This document shows positions 10,812-24,915 of a stretch of 64,000 nucleotides of DNA, piece after piece. The translations under genes and the position numbers were made by a program. The notes under the pieces are model-generated. The model saw nothing but the letters and a program-made list of their open reading frames with translations. It ran no database searches and was not told where the DNA came from. Source of the stretch: Physcomitrium patens (Eukaryota > Streptophyta > Bryopsida > Funariales > Funariaceae); NCBI RefSeq assembly GCF_000002425.4, contig NC_037267.1:13169423-13233422 (forward strand), in the 5' to 3' direction. Within the stretch, counting starts at the first letter, position 1. Each line of letters starts with the position of its first letter.

Positions 10812-13457
10812 ATTTGGAAATAAATTTTATATTCCAATAATTGGCTTTAACCTATGATAGTGATGTATAAAAATAATTCTTATTTCTATTTTTTAAAATT
10901 TATTTTTCTTTTTTTCCTCTAAACACATTCTAATAGTTTTAAGTTTATAACTTAATTACTTCATAAAATCTTTATTTCACAAATAATAATTATAAAAGAT
11001 ATTAGATTAAAAAAACCTAAGATTAATATAATCAATGCTGCTTTGTATTAAGCACCAAACCTATCATTTTTTATAAAAACCAACATCCAAGTATTCAATA
11101 TCCATTCTTCATACAAATTTATAAATGACTATCAAGAATCTACTTCCAAATTTGGCACTAGAGAAAATAAAATAAAAAATTAAAATCAATATATATTCAA
11201 ATAAGGAGTTTAAGTAGGACTAAAATTTTCCAATGTACCCACTTAAGTTGATAGTTTGCAATTTAAGGTTGATAAAAATAACTTAAAGAAAGGCAGGCAA
11301 AAAAAAAGAGTACCAGAAGAAAAGATGGAATGTCTCAAAATATTATGGCATAGATTAACAAATATAACAAAGAATCAACTTGAAAATTGGCACCATTATT
11401 TAAGATTAAACTAAAGACCTTTGTCATCACTTTTATCGTGCCAAATGCCTCTTCTATTTATATCTACAAGACAAATATAAATTATTCATTAGAAAAATGA
11501 TTATACCTCACTGCTCATTGCCTATCTACTATCTCAAAGCTCAGAGGCAATAGAAAAACAACAGTCCAATAAAACTACATATTCCAAATTAACTTTTACG
11601 CATGAAATTCTACAAAACGTTTTTTTGTCTTTGTGCTAAATCTAAGATTTATCCTATAAAATCCATAAACAAACAAGTTGGAAAATTTTTAAAAAATAAA
11701 AAATTCATATAAAAATAACATTTAAATTAAAAACTATGACTAAAATTTAAAATCCAATTTAATCTTTGTACTTTTGTTTGGAACTGTTCATTCTCCAACT
11801 TTAGTTTAAGTGTCTATCCTTCACATGTCTCATTAAGTGACACAAATAAATATGACTTTGAATGAAGCTATCCATATTTACATTGAACCTTACCTTATAT
11901 GACATAAAAAAATTGTGCTCTTGTATTATAACCCCAAACATATGAAAAAATAACATAAAACCTATTCCTAATGAGGCCAAGGATATAAGCCAAACTTACT
12001 TAACATTACAAACTACTCATAATACATTTAGAAGTGACAAGTTTAAAAATATCACAAAAAAACTTTAGATTTTTCTTATTAAGGTTTAAATAACACCTAA
12101 AATAATTCTATGGAGTGAGTACTAACAAACTATTGTTAGCCTTATTAAAAATCTCTAAAATCTCTAGAAGTCCATTGAAGAATGCTCTTGAGACATTCTT
12201 ATCTACCATGATAACTTTCAATTTTTTATATGGCTATTCAATACTACATCTATGCATGATTGAATGCCACAATTAATTGACTTTGTTAGAAATTAAAGAC
12301 ATAATATTCTAAAAGAAAGGAAGAAAATATATATATATATATATATATATATGAATGAATGTAGGTGAGAGTGTATAGATCATGCAATTTTGAGATATAT
12401 GCTCTTACATTCAAAATTCTTGATATTAGTAGGATTTATATCTACACACAAAACTTGACCTCATGACAATCTAGAAATTATGAAGAGAATTAGAGTGAAA
12501 AATCAAACATCGTATTTGGATCTATACATGGTGAGAAGTCATTTCAAGTACATTTGAAAATATAGCTCATATTTGCAAATTGCAACAAAATATTACCACT
12601 TGTAACTTTCTTATTGTCTTCAAAGTACTCTTGTAGCTAAGACTAACACAAAGATTATAGAGCAGAATTGAACTATTTAAATCCCTCTATAAGATCAATG
12701 TATATAAAAGAATTTGTGACAAATAATAGAATAGGTTGTAAATTAAACAAAATGCCAAGCATGTAAGAACTTTTTTTTGAGATTATAAAAAAAGATTCAA
12801 AAGCTTTGATATTTTTTTAGATAATTATTTTAATACCATAGAATTTTTTATTTATTTATTATGTTTTAATATTATATAAATTCTTACTTGAAAATACATT
12901 AGACACCTAGCTATAAAAGGTAATTAAGAAATTACAACAACGAGGTCCTAATAAATCTAATAGAACTCAAAATAGACTTCAATTAAACCTTAACAATTTT
13001 AATCAAATTTTAATCAAATAAAAAAGAAGTTTTAAAGAAATTACAATCAAAACATGAATTAATCTTAAAAATAAATAAATAAATCTATTTAAATAATAAA
13101 AATTAGAAATTCTAAAAAATTAATAAAAATTATTAAATACATATTAAAAATAGAATTCTTAAATAAATCCTAAGTAATCTTATTCAAATCTTAATGTAAC
13201 CTTAAATAAATCCTCATAAAATATTGTTAAAATCTTAAACAAATCTTAATAAAATTCTAATAAAATCCTTAAAAAGCCTTAGAAATCCTAAATAAATCAA
13301 AGTAATTTCTAAATAAATTCTAATAAATTACTTTAGTTATTTAAAATTCCAATAGCTATTAATTGAACTATCAATTTCAACCAAAACTTTACTTACATTT
13401 CAAGCTTTAAACAAATAACAAGTATAAAAAATTTGAAGAAAATAGATCTATTAGTAG
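9960..13457. other. AT-rich intergenic DNA, no gene seen
   Basis: The DNA is very AT-rich with TA microsatellites at about 10703-10731, 10776-10808 and 12330-12352. From about 12960 to 13330 there is an irregular array of a short word close to AAATAAATCCTAA, repeated many times with changes. No open frame of interest was found on either strand. Confidence 0.6.
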
Positions 13458-14290
13458 CAATTGCTCTTTGTTAAACCATTCAATTGTTTTTAAAATTGAT
13501 ATAATTGTAGATAATTAAGTCCAATATGCTCTCATAAATTTTTATTTTAATTGAATTAAAAGATTTCTTAGGATCATAGAAACTCTTACTAATCCTAAAA
13601 TTCAAATATGTAAGATCTACTCCAACAAAACTCCCATATCCTTCAATCTAACCATTTGATTGATTTTAAATTTACAAAATATAATTTATTTAAATACAAT
13701 AATAATTTCATAAAATTTCACTTATAAATTTGTAAAAATATCTACAAAAATCTCAAATATATATGCCTCTTTTTATTTTTCAAAATCCAAAATCTCAAAA
13801 TAAATCTCTTATTTTGAAAAACTCTCAAAAATTCAATATGCATCTATATTACTCAAAAAAATTCTAAAAGAGCCCTTCTTAAGTTTTCTTTCATATCACA
13901 TTCTCCAATTAGCAAAAGAATTCTAGAATTGTTGTAGGTGTATAGTTGTGTGCCTTGGAATTTGATTTTGAAATTAATTTGCAAATGGTCTTCTCTAAAT
14001 ATCAATCTTTGGTATCTTGAGGCAAATTTTGCTGCAAACTATTGTTAACTCTTTCATAAAGATACCTATATTATTTATTTATTTTTCTTATTTGTAACCT
14101 TATAAAGTAAGTAGAAGTTTTTTATTTTATTTTATTTTATCTTATTGAAAGGCAACATTAACACTCAAAGTTTTTACTACCTTCCTATTTTTTATTGATG
14201 TTTTGCTACTATATCTTTCTATTAAGCTCTTCTATAATAAAATTTATATTTTAATCTTTCACCATGTAATTGTATTACAATACAACAACA
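13458..14290 (+). repeat. Dispersed repeat R1, copy 1
   Basis: About 830 bp align along their whole length with 35158-36015 in the same orientation. Shared words include CCTTCAATCTAACCATTTGA, GTAAGTAGAAGTTTT and CTCTTCTATAATA, in the same order and spacing. The copy ends where the copia LTR begins. It has no coding capacity and could be an LTR or leader of an unidentified element. Confidence 0.75.
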
Positions 14291-14476
14291 TAAAGATCAA
14301 AGAATATATAAAAATACATAAAGTTGTATGCAAGTTTAAAGAGTGGCTTTTACCAAATATTGATTATTTAGTTATTCAATGTGACCATACTTTTTTTAAC
14401 CAAATTTATCTTGTATCTAAATATTTAAGTGTCTAGCTCTTTCTAATTAGATATTGTGTATGTAATATTTTCAATA
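14291..14476 (-). repeat. 3' LTR of the copia element (left copy)
   Basis: It aligns with 19147-19333 throughout. Examples are AACCAAATTTATCTTGTATC versus AACCAAATCGATCTTGTATC, and the shared start TATTGAAAAT versus TGTTGAAAAC on the minus strand. Most differences are C-to-T or G-to-A, with this copy being the more AT-rich. Confidence 0.85.
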
Positions 14477-14639
14477 TCTTTCTTTAGATTGGTAGTTTTT
14501 AATATTAATAGATTATAGCATTAGAATAATATAAAAGTAATTAATCCATGAGTGATATTGTGAATAATAGAAGCAAATCAATGGAATCACAAATCAAAGA
14601 AAAATAATCAAAGAAAATGATCTTTGTCAAGAGGTTAAC

Positions 14640-17600
14640 TAATTGGTCTGTAATAGAAATGTATTGAATGTCAATATTTCTAAATTATTGATGCTCTCAG
14701 ATAAAAATATACACAACATCAATATGCTTTGTACAATAATAGAACTTGAAGTTATGAACTAGAGGTATGGCACTTTAGTTGTTGCAGAAGAGTTGTATTG
14801 CTTGTGCAGATTAGAAATGCAAATTTGCAAGTAAATATTAATGCTAGATAATACCTTTGCTTATTGAACCAATTAGAAAATACTTGGATTTAGTTGTAGA
14901 TATAGTCACATAATTTTGATTTTGACTATATTAATAAACTAGATATTGTTTAGCAGTAATAACATATCAATGAATGATTTTTGATCAATGATAGCTCTTA
15001 CATAGTAGGCATCATCATATCCTTTGAATAGTAGAGATTTAACATTATTGTTACTATATAGAGCAAGGTATATGGTACTTGTGAAATAGCAAAATATATA
15101 TGTGATTGCTTGGTAGTTTTATTGATAGAGATTTGTTAAAAATTGTATAATCATATTTATAATTTAATTGATATTATAGCAATTAAAGGTTTGAGCATAG
15201 AAAAATCATCATACAAAAATAGAATAGAAAAAAGAATTTTAAAAAAACTTGATATTAGTGTTGAGCTTTCTATTTGGATTGGTAGAGATATTACAAGGGA
15301 TATAATTGTTAAAATCAAAGTATGCTAGGATGTGGCAAAGGTAAACAATTTGGTGGATAAAAATGTAGTCTTTAGATTTTTAGAAAACAATATGTAATCC
15401 CTCATAGACATCTACATTAAAGCAAATAATAAAAAAAAAATTCTTTATTGTAGTGTATAAAATCTTTAAGTTGTGGTGATAATGAACAAATAGCAAGTCC
15501 ATGATCTACACAAAATGTAATAATGAAGTAAGATTCTGATTTTGAAATATATATACATAGGTTAGTCTCGATGGATTTGAAATCAAAATTCATATAAAAA
15601 TCATGAAATTTTTGTTTTTAAATACATCATAATTACTTTAGTGTATATATATTTTTGATGAATAAGCTCACAAATATTGATGCATGAGGGTTTGTAACCT
15701 CAATGCTTTGAAAGTATTGCATGTAAATTTATGTTTTGAGAAACTCATGGAAGAATATTGTCTAAATGTTAAACTTAACAATGATCTTGTGGTGTTGTGT
15801 GGCAATATCAAATACTATTCAAATGGATTCATACTTCAAAATAGGATTAAAGATTTGATCATAATCTACTTCATATTTTTAGATGTAGTCTTTTGTAACA
15901 AGGCACACCTTAAATTTTGTAAGATATCCATCAAAATTTGACTTGACTCTGCATATGCACTTGCTTTTCATTACTTTGAGACCAAAAAGATGTAATATAA
16001 GATTCCAAATATTATTATAAAAAAAGAAATTATATTTGGCTTCCATTGCATGTTGCTATTTCTTAGTTTTTTTGTATGTATTCAAATCATTGGAAATGAG
16101 CTCATTAAATACAAGATTGGCAAACAAGTAGGAAATGACATAGTTATACAAGTAAGAAGGTATATTATGGATACAAAAAGGACATGATTCTAATTATATT
16201 GGTAATAGAATTGTCTTTGACACAAATAAGCACCTGTTACTAGTGATCTAATTTTGCTCAAGTGAAGGAGATGGTGAGCAGGTATGCTACTCATTTTTGG
16301 ATTTAGTTATTTCTTGTTTTATATAAAATTGAGGAATTATATTTGTAATAGATTATTGATGAGCTAGACTTACAAAATTTGGTTGAGCAATACTTATACT
16401 TTGATAAATGCTAACAAATACCTCTTGGAATGAAAATAATTTTAAAAAAACTTTGAAGGTGGTTTTTCTATAATTCAAGAGTTCGTCAAAATTGACGTTG
16501 TAGTTCAAGATTATTTTGCTTGTCAAAGACAATATGCTTTTGTTTTACTATAGTAATCAATAAAGATGATTTTCATGCTCTTTGGATCTAATTTCTTTTG
16601 AATGGCTTTTGATACATGGATGTGTGCAATGCATCTAAAAAATTATAGATGAGATATAGTAGATATTTGCCTAATTCCAAGCTTGTAGGATTTTTTATAG
16701 TCTCTCATATGAAAAGCAATGTGATTTAATATATAAGCAATATTTTACATTACTTCCTTTAAAAAACTTAGATTAAATTTTATCACATGTAACGTTATAC
16801 GTATAGGTTCAATTAAGGTACAATTCTTTAGCTTCATATTGTTATTTTATGCTGGGCTATAAAGGCTTATAAGTTTATATTAAATTTTAAAATCAGCTAA
16901 TTACTTCATCAATTCTTTGCTTAAAAACTCCACTTTTTTATTACTTTGTAACTTCTAGATGTAATTTTTAATTTGTTAGAGAACAGAAATGTAAAGCTCT
17001 TTGAATTTTTTCATTATATTAGATTTTTGGTGAATGGAGTGAATTATATGGTATCTTGAAAAGACATCATTGCAAAGAAAAAAGTATTGAAGTTTTTGTG
17101 GTGATTCTTAATTTATTAGTCTATAAAATATTACTATAGAAGAAAAGTCTAGGTTTCTCAGCCCTCATTGATGTTTGTTACTTTGAAAAAGGTTAGTTTA
17201 TATTCTTTCCTATAATACAACCTTCACAAGGGTTTTGTAGTATTACATGGTTTGATAGCTCTAACTCCTAAACAACACTATATGTATACATGTGCACAAT
17301 CATAATACTAGGTGCATGGTCAAAATATTGGTGACATAGGGTTAGTTTGTTCAATGGTGCCTCATATGGTTTGGTCCTTTCACTCATGCTATATGTTGTA
17401 GTAATATTTGCTTAGGCAATTTAGATGTCAATTCTTAGTTCTACATTGCATAATTTATTGATACAAAAACCTATTACCATAACTCTTTCATGTCCCTCAT
17501 GGCTTGTGAGGTAGCATATGTATCATGTATAAGTAATTACAAAGCTTTTATCAATTGCTTGGCCTATTAAAAATAAATCCTTTTGTAATGCTAAAACATA

Positions 17601-17963
17601 GAAAACATTGTGTATACATTGAAGCTTCTAAGCATCTTCAATTTTACATTTAATATTCATGCGGCTAAATACTTTCATTCAAAGACATCTATTATCTACC
17701 ATCATAATATGCCATTGTTCCTAAGATATAGTCTTCAAAGAAACAAATTAGTCTAGATAATCAGTCATATGATTGATCATGCCTCTATTCATATACCAAA
17801 CATTTGTATTGTCAATATATTCATCAATATGAGTCATGAATGATGAGCTATTATCTTCATCAAAATCTTCAATTACAACAACATTGGCTTTATAAATTTT
17901 TACATCCATGCTTTTGGTCTTCACTATTTTGAATACTATGATTTTCTTATCATTAAAATACAC
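14640..17963 (-). pseudogene. Copia pol remnant (protease, integrase, RT, RNase H)
   Basis: On the minus strand the protease region (17748-17963) reads VWYMNRGMINHMT where intact copia elements have a WxLDSGASxHMT-like site, so the catalytic DSG is lost. An integrase C-terminal stretch near 16530-16640 reads KKLDPKSMK followed by IDYYSKTKAYCL, the copia pattern around F-x-G-Y-x-x-x-x-K-A-Y. The RNase H end near 14630-14760 reads TKHIDV and, further on, DQLVNLLTK, the degenerate form of copia TKHIDI and DQLADIxTK. The reverse transcriptase between them is too degraded to show its YVDD box. Frameshifts and stops are spread throughout, so it is not functional. Confidence 0.8.
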
Positions 17964-19146
17964 ACTTGCCTAATATTTTTTTTTTGCTACACTTCCTACA
18001 CTGTATTTTTTTCTTTAATTTAGCAATCTTAGCATATCATTTCTTTTTTTTTTCAATGGAAGGAGGCTTGTGGCTTGCACTCAAGCTTTTACCTTGGTTA
18101 AAAAAAATAAAAATAAAACTTTTCTTTTTTCTTTGTCCATACATTCTTAAATGTGATTTTTATTTTTTTTGTCTTAAACATACATAATATCAATGCTTCA
18201 ATGGTTTATTCATATTATAGAATATTATTTTAAACTAAATATATATATATATGGAAAAATACTCAAAATTTTGTAAATAAATGTTTGGTTTGAGATAGGT
18301 TAATTAAGATTGAAATGATTTGTAAGTTGCTCTATGCAATTGACATGATCAACTACTTCAATGTTTGGCTTCATTTTCATATCAAAAAACTTTTGTTGTA
18401 GCAATTGCACATTTTTTGTAGTGTTTTGTTTATAGATTGTATACAAGCAATGCCACTTTTAGTTAGATGTGTGATAATTCATTAGTCTAGACATGAGTTT
18501 TTGTACATAGTAGAAATGATGAAAGATTGGTTGGCTGCATTCTTGTTAGTCCATTTCTCTTTGTCAACAAACGATTCTCTTGGAGTTGTACTATTCACAA
18601 TGCCTAATAGCTTGCTTGCAAAATGTCACATGATTATCCAAAATTTTCAATCTAGAAGGTTTTCTCCCTTGCAAGTTTGACTATGTGTGTGATACCAACT
18701 CTTGTAAAGTCCTATTTGGGGCAATGAAAGATGCTAAATTAATAGAGGTTTGACTTTGGATGGATCCATCTAAGGTTTCCTCTTAGACAAGAACATTCTC
18801 TATGTGGTAAAATCCTTTGCAAATCTCTTCTTCTATCACAATGATTACAAAGTCAAGCAAAAAAGAAAAAAAAGAAAAAAAAGAAAAAACTTTGAGTTTG
18901 TCTCTTGTAGAAAAAATAATCATGGAATTAAGTACACAAGGTAAAGGAGACAAAATTAAAAAATTAAAAAATAGCTAATAATGGTATTTATTTTCTTACT
19001 TGAGCTTATTTTCTGGAAAGCGGATATGTCTTGCAAGAGAGACATCATAAACGTAACCTCTTGAGAGTAAAGAAAAAGACTCAAAACCTTTAATTTTTGC
19101 TCACACAATGATTTTCGTAGAAGAGAGAACTTTTGCATTTATCCCG
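17964..19146 (-). pseudogene. Copia gag remnant and leader
   Basis: This is the place where gag and the zinc knuckle should be in this element. It is AT-rich, full of stops, and holds a lysine-rich, purine run at 18858-18890. No clear CCHC knuckle survives. The assignment rests on position between the protease remnant and the 5' LTR. Confidence 0.5.
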
Positions 19147-19333
19147 TAAGGATCAAAGAGTACAAAAAAATGCACAAAGCTGCGTGTAGGTTTAAAGCAG
19201 TGGGTTGTAACAAACTTTGATCATCCAATTAATCAGTGTGGTCATTGTTTGCTTAACCAAATCGATCTTGTATCTAAACACTCAAGTGTCCAGGTCTTCC
19301 TAGTTGGACATCGCGCATGTAATGTTTTCAACA
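19147..19333 (-). repeat. 5' LTR of the copia element (right copy)
   Basis: It begins TGTTGAAAAC at 19333 on the minus strand. It keeps several CG dinucleotides (for example around 19180 and 19310) that are TG or CA in the left copy. I could not place a convincing primer-binding site next to its inner end. Confidence 0.85.
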
Positions 19334-20095
19334 GAAATTTCACTTCAAATTCCCAGGTTCAATCGAAACAAAGATCATGTCAAGAGTAGGAGTCTACACG
19401 GCTAGATTCAAGTAGACTATTTCGAAACGCTGGCCAATACAGGGAAACTCCCACAATGGTGATTTTCCTCGGTAAGAGTTTTAGGGTTGAAAACCACATC
19501 GGACTTGCCAATGAAAGATCGCTAACTTTGAGCTCAGATTGGCTACAGCTGCGTCAGCCAAGCCTTAATTTCCTTCACTGTAGCCAATGTCGATGGTGTT
19601 CAATTCTATGCGGCATGCTGGGATACATGACCTCGGCTGCAATTACGTTCCGAAACATGGCAACCACAACAGCATACGGCTTTGTGGGTGCAGATGCTGC
19701 GCTTGGGGCGTAACCGCAACATCAACATTGTGTCAACTCTAACTGTTTGCTCTGAGTTTATTTAGAGCCTATTGTGATAAATACGGGTACACCGAGGCCC
19801 GAAATGAAGAATTAAAAACGTAAATCCTCTCAATCCACAAACGACTAAATCCAAACTACCTCAATAACACCAGTATGAGATCTTTCCTAATTGCAAATAT
19901 TGGCGGGACAACACCCATTTCTCGCGGGAAAATATTGGGGGGACGTGGCCGTTGCTCGACGACGATCGACGGCGTCGACTGAGACTGCACCGTTCTGGGA
20001 AAACGTAAAAGTCTGGGGAGGTGAAAATCGAAAACGCTAAAGGCACCTGTTGTGCCCATGCTTGATGCAATCTCCTCCGCAAATTTTGTTACTTT
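19334..20095. other. GC-balanced island without an identified gene
   Basis: Composition rises abruptly at the edge of the copia element. Open frames of 67-85 residues exist on both strands (19456-19713 plus; 19856-20082 minus). They have no recognisable domain, and the minus frames lie in a CG-rich stretch that looks like a promoter. It might be a first exon or a gene remnant. I cannot support a coding call. Confidence 0.3.
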
Positions 20096-22330
20096 TTCGG
20101 TGATAGCTGGAGACTTTTTCCTTCTTTAAAATTTTATTATTTTTTTGTGATTATTTTTGGAGTGGATAATTTTTTTCTTATTTGTGTGATATGTCTGAAA
20201 TGTTTTTATTTAATTTTCTAATTCCAAAGAGACTTCAATTCCTTGATAATATCATACAGGGAATTTGGATTCACTTCCAATCCAGATTCGTTTATGAAGT
20301 CAAGTGATAAGCACAAAATTTCCTTCATACTATAACACTAGGAAATAAAAAAATGAAACAAAATATAAAAGGATTTTGATGGTAAAACTATTGAATTTTG
20401 AGTTTGATTGGTGTATTTCTCAATTAATATGCCAAAATGCCACTTAACTCTAATAAGCCTACCACATAAAAAAATAAATATGATAGAATTCTACTCAGTA
20501 TTACTATTGTATCAGTTAAGTCAAAACTTACAATCTGTATTCATAACCGTTTTATTTGTGCTGTTTTATATTGTTTGAATTGTGTCGATCTAATGTGTGT
20601 AAATTGAATATGTTTCTGTGCAATAGAATGTCACATTTGTTTTTTTTTTTTTTTTTTTTAATAAGATTAGTATAATATATTTTGGTGACTTGACTTGTTT
20701 TTAAAATCTATTGATAAAATTGCCTAGAAAATAGACATGTAGTTTGCAATTACTGTGAAGATTAATATGCTTTTTCTGATGAAGAGCAGCACTAACGGAA
20801 TTAAAGCAGGTAGAAAAAATTACTAAGTAAATCAAATACATCTGTAAATGTGCAGATGAAACATGAAAGTTTGAAGATGAGATAATATATAAATGTACTC
20901 TACAGAAGCATATTGTGAAAGCAAACGTGATTGAAAATATTTGAAGGAATATAAAATTTCAGAAAAGTTTTCATGATAAAATATTGAAAGAAATAAGAAT
21001 ACTCGAAAGCAAGAGAAAACATCACAATAAATGATGAAGTTGAATTTTAAAATTTTAAAATAAATTTCAATTGTGTTTTTTATTTTTTATTTTCTTATAA
21101 AAGATAAAAAAAGTAAAATTACGTGATAAAAATGGAATAAGAAATTAAAAGAATGCAAATAATTCAGTTAAAACAATTATCATTTTGGTTCTTTTCCTTG
21201 GGTTTGATTGAATCTCATTAGTACAACAACATGACTTTTGTCAATTCAGGCTTCTTAACTTGGCCTTTTCTAAATAACAAATCAATCAATTTACCATATT
21301 GTGTAAATCTTGATGAATATTAACTTAACAGTTACCATGACATCATATTTGTGAGCTTGATACATGAGTTTTATACATATTTATTTCCATGTTTAAAAAT
21401 GATGAAATATAAAGTTGATCACTGCTAATTGAATATAACTATTACATGTTACTTTAAAAGACAATTTATTTCATATAAAAAACAACTCAATGGATAAACC
21501 AACAAGATAAATCAATGGAGACAAAAACTATCTCTAATTTGTTGCATATCTCATTGTTTTCATCAAAAGTTAAGCAATCAGAGATCAAAATTTGCATGTT
21601 GTCGTTGCAAAATGATGAGAGTAACACTGCAAGATCACTAAACATAGAGCTGAAAAACACAACAACATGGAATGACATGGAACATAGTAGAACAACATGC
21701 AATATGGAGTTTCACGTCATATGAAGCTTTAAACAAAGATTTAATTTACAACACATAGTTTACAATATATTTTTTGTGGGCAATGGCACAGGTTTCCACT
21801 AATATAACATAATACATGAAACACTAGAATCCTCAATATATATAAGTTATTCATAGATAAAAAATAAAATAAAATAGATCAGTGCAAAATTTTCAATCTG
21901 ATATCATTTCACAACTTGTCAACATACATTGTGAAATGGTATTTTATAACTTAAACATTGTACATAAAATCAAAATTAATTCATGATCATAATTTCGTTT
22001 GCAAAAATTCAATTCAAGAAATGAAAACTAGATTAACCATCACGTAAATATTTACTTTGGATAACATTATATAACATTTAATGAAACCTACTTCTAATAC
22101 ATTTTTTTTTGTTTTTTTTATCATATATACTCAATGCCAAAGTTTGCTGAATAGAGATCAAAGAGAATTATTTTGAAAAGCATAAATATTTTAAAATAAA
22201 TAAAAAAAAGAATACACACACTGAAAAATAACGAAATTTGTCGTATTATGCCTAATTACCTTCGAAGATTGCTTTGAATCATACTGCCAAGGAAACGAAT
22301 AATTCCTCAAACTTTATTAATAACATTGGA
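20096..22330. other. AT-rich intergenic DNA, no gene seen
   Basis: The DNA is AT-rich, with a poly(T) run at about 20639-20659. There are no convincing open frames and no recognisable element. Confidence 0.6.
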
Positions 22331-24915
22331 TGAAACACGCATTAGATGAAAAATCCTTCATCCACACGCCGTGTTGGTCATTCGTTGCCACCGACGAGAC
22401 TGGAGGGCTAGCCCCCAGAAAATGATCCAGAAAACGATCGATGACATCCATCCCAAACAGCATTCATCAAAGAGATGAATATCATCCAATAGACTTGTGT
22501 AATAAATATATATACTGGAGTGGCTCCGTCTCATCATCATTCTCTCCTGTGCCCTAACTCTGCATTGCGGCCCTCATGGGCGATCTTCGCAGAGCGTGGA
22601 CAGACCTTCCTAGTAGCTGTATTGCCTAGCGATTGCTTAGCTTTTCTGTGTTCCTTCAGTGTGTACTGAACTTCGTATGCTGCTCAGTCTTTAGGTGGCC
22701 TCATTTCGGCTTTTGTAGAGATTTATGGTGTTTTTTTACGTGTATTCTTTGTACATTACGAGAGCCGCGCGCTCTGGAGGTTTGATGAGTAATGGCATTG
22801 ACTTAGGGTTTGAGTTAATGTTTTAAATTTATTTTGGTGCATATGAGGAAAGAAATTAGCATTCACCTGATTTCGATGATGCACAACACCTTGGAGAACT
22901 GATGCATTTTGGGGTTAGGGATATGGTCTTTGAGCCGATGATTATTGTTAATTGGAATTACCGGCTGATGGTTTCAATGTAAGCCAGAATGCTGTGAACT
23001 GGCTGACTGAGGCTTTCGAATAGTAGACAGTAGCACCTTGCATCTACAACGCAGGAACTTAGTGTTGATTTCCTCTGCATAGGAGGTTGGTGTCGCCATT
23101 TGGTATCTCATCTACTCTGCTATTACACTGGCTTATGATGACTCTTATATTGCTACGTATTGGATGACCTTTGGTCGCTGACACACAACTACCACCAAGA
23201 GCTGAGGCCTTGCAGGAGAATTGCTCTCACAGTTTAACCCCTAGCGGATCAAGTCTAATAATTCAGAAGTTAATTGTTGATTTCACTCTTGCAGAATTGA
23301 TTCCTTCTACAGTCGTATTCCAACGTAGCTGGTCATTCCTTTCCAAATAAACCTGCGTTAACGAAGCTTCAGAGATTTTTTAATGTGCAAGGAAATTATT
23401 CTTGCTGATTACCAGAATGCCAAAATATTACCATTCAACGAAGATATGAATTAAAATAGCTAACACTACTCTTAATGTAACCCAAGCAAACACATGCCGT
23501 TTCGTGGAACATGTTTTAGCATACACTCTTGCCCGTTTGGAGGGACGCAACACGCTCGATGATCTGGAACTGAGTGAAGCTCACTTTCACCAGGACCCTG
23601 ACGAAAGTGTCACTTTCACCAGAACACTGACGCACTCATCCTCACATTCTATGACACATCTCTGCAGACCCACCCTTGGGAGACCGAAAATATTTTCATG
23701 TAGTTTATCATTCAGGTCTTCTTCCTATTAGCATCTTGAATAGTATTATCCGAAGATAAAATCTTCTGTGTCCAAATTAGTCGCATCCAATCCACCTTCG
23801 ATCCTCAGTCCATTTTCACACTCTATTCCTATCACTAAAATTTCTTATTTACATGAAGTCGATTTGTTTTCTACTGCGATGTGAAAGGTACAGGTATAAA
23901 ACATGTCACACGCCTGTATGACACTTACCTACATCTAATGCTAACTCTTGCAATTTCCAATGGCTGCAAGAAGACATACTCATTATGTTCATCAATTGCG
24001 TCAACATCAAGCACACTGTCGTAAGACTTGCAAGATCACTAAAACGGAAGTTGAATGCAAAAATTAGTAACTTCGTCATACAGTTGCCTTTAGAAAATTC
24101 CACATCAGCTAAAATAAATGATTCTAATTCATTATTTCAAAACAAAAATTAAATCAATGCATATATCAAATTCTATGTGCACTGCTTATATTAAAGATAA
24201 AGAGCCACTCTTGCCTAATCATTCTAATAAGAATGTGCACTGTTGAGATTATGTAGTACAGTTCGTCAACCTTGCATACAGGGGACAGAGAATTTATAAA
24301 ACAGACATTCATATCTACGCTCCAGTGAACCTAAAGCACAACTTCCATAGACAGTAGTAAACTCGCGTCATCCCCATTACCTGCGATCAAACTTCCACAC
24401 AAATTTGTCCAATATACACACCCACACAAGACGTGCAATCAAACAATTCATCACCTGATAGCCAACACTCAACTACCTAAGATCCCAATGAGAATGCCAT
24501 AAAATTCATTCCAATGTGATGTATGAAGCAACCCTAAAATTCCTTTCGAAAGTTGTTTAAGTCCTGCGAAACCCAATCAAGACAGGAAACGAAACAGGTC
24601 TGTTATTATTCTAAAACCATAAATCTCATATTGCAAACGAGGAGAGATATTGGGTACACCACAACAAACATCCCCCGACCCCCTCCCCAAATACATCAAA
24701 AATTTCTGTCGAACCGGTGTGGTGGCTGTCAGTTAAAACAACTAACCAACAAATACAATCGCAAGGCAATCAAAGGTGCCCATACTGAATGTTGCTCATC
24801 TCTAAACTAAGGCTGGAGCCCCCAATAACCTCAATTCTTATTGGAGGCTCTAAATAAATGTCTCACGCTACAGAGCCACCTTCTTGTCTCCTCACTAAAA
24901 AACTGAACCCCGTTT
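22331..24915. other. GC-balanced region, no coding gene recognised
   Basis: Composition is gene-like from about 22340 to 24900. At 22576 there is a short ATG frame of 17 codons, and intron-like T-rich tracts with AG acceptors follow, so a transcribed non-coding RNA or a decayed gene is possible. A 29-bp imperfect tandem pair lies at 23582-23639. The last few hundred bases are probably the 3' UTR and flank of the CPP1-like gene. Confidence 0.3.
23582..23639. repeat. 29-bp imperfect tandem duplication
   Basis: CACTTTCACCAGGACCCTGA (23582) recurs as CACTTTCACCAGAACACTGA at 23611, so the period is 29 bases with a few substitutions. 29 is not a multiple of three, so the two copies would be read in different frames. 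Confidence 0.85.

Larger units (their letters stand above)
14291..19333 (-). mobile_element. Decayed Ty1/copia LTR retrotransposon
   Basis: Matching LTRs of about 186 bp flank 4.7 kb of degraded minus-strand coding sequence. A polypurine tract (CTAAAGAAAGA on the minus strand, 14477-14487) sits directly before the 3' LTR (left). Reading from right to left come gag, a protease remnant, integrase, reverse transcriptase and RNase H remnants, which is the copia order. All frames are broken by stops. I saw no convincing target-site duplication; the right flank is GAAAT. Confidence 0.85.

Noticed and set aside
12960-13330. Array of short AT-rich words that at first looks like a CRISPR-type or satellite array
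   Set aside because: Units vary in sequence and spacing, with no constant repeat or unique spacers. It is low-complexity DNA.
19334-19338. GAAAT as target duplication of the copia element
   Set aside because: The left flank, at the end of repeat R1, does not carry it.
22358-22620. Possible short genes around 22.4-22.6 kb
   Set aside because: A 60-codon minus frame and a 17-codon plus frame have no similarity or splice partners that I could defend.
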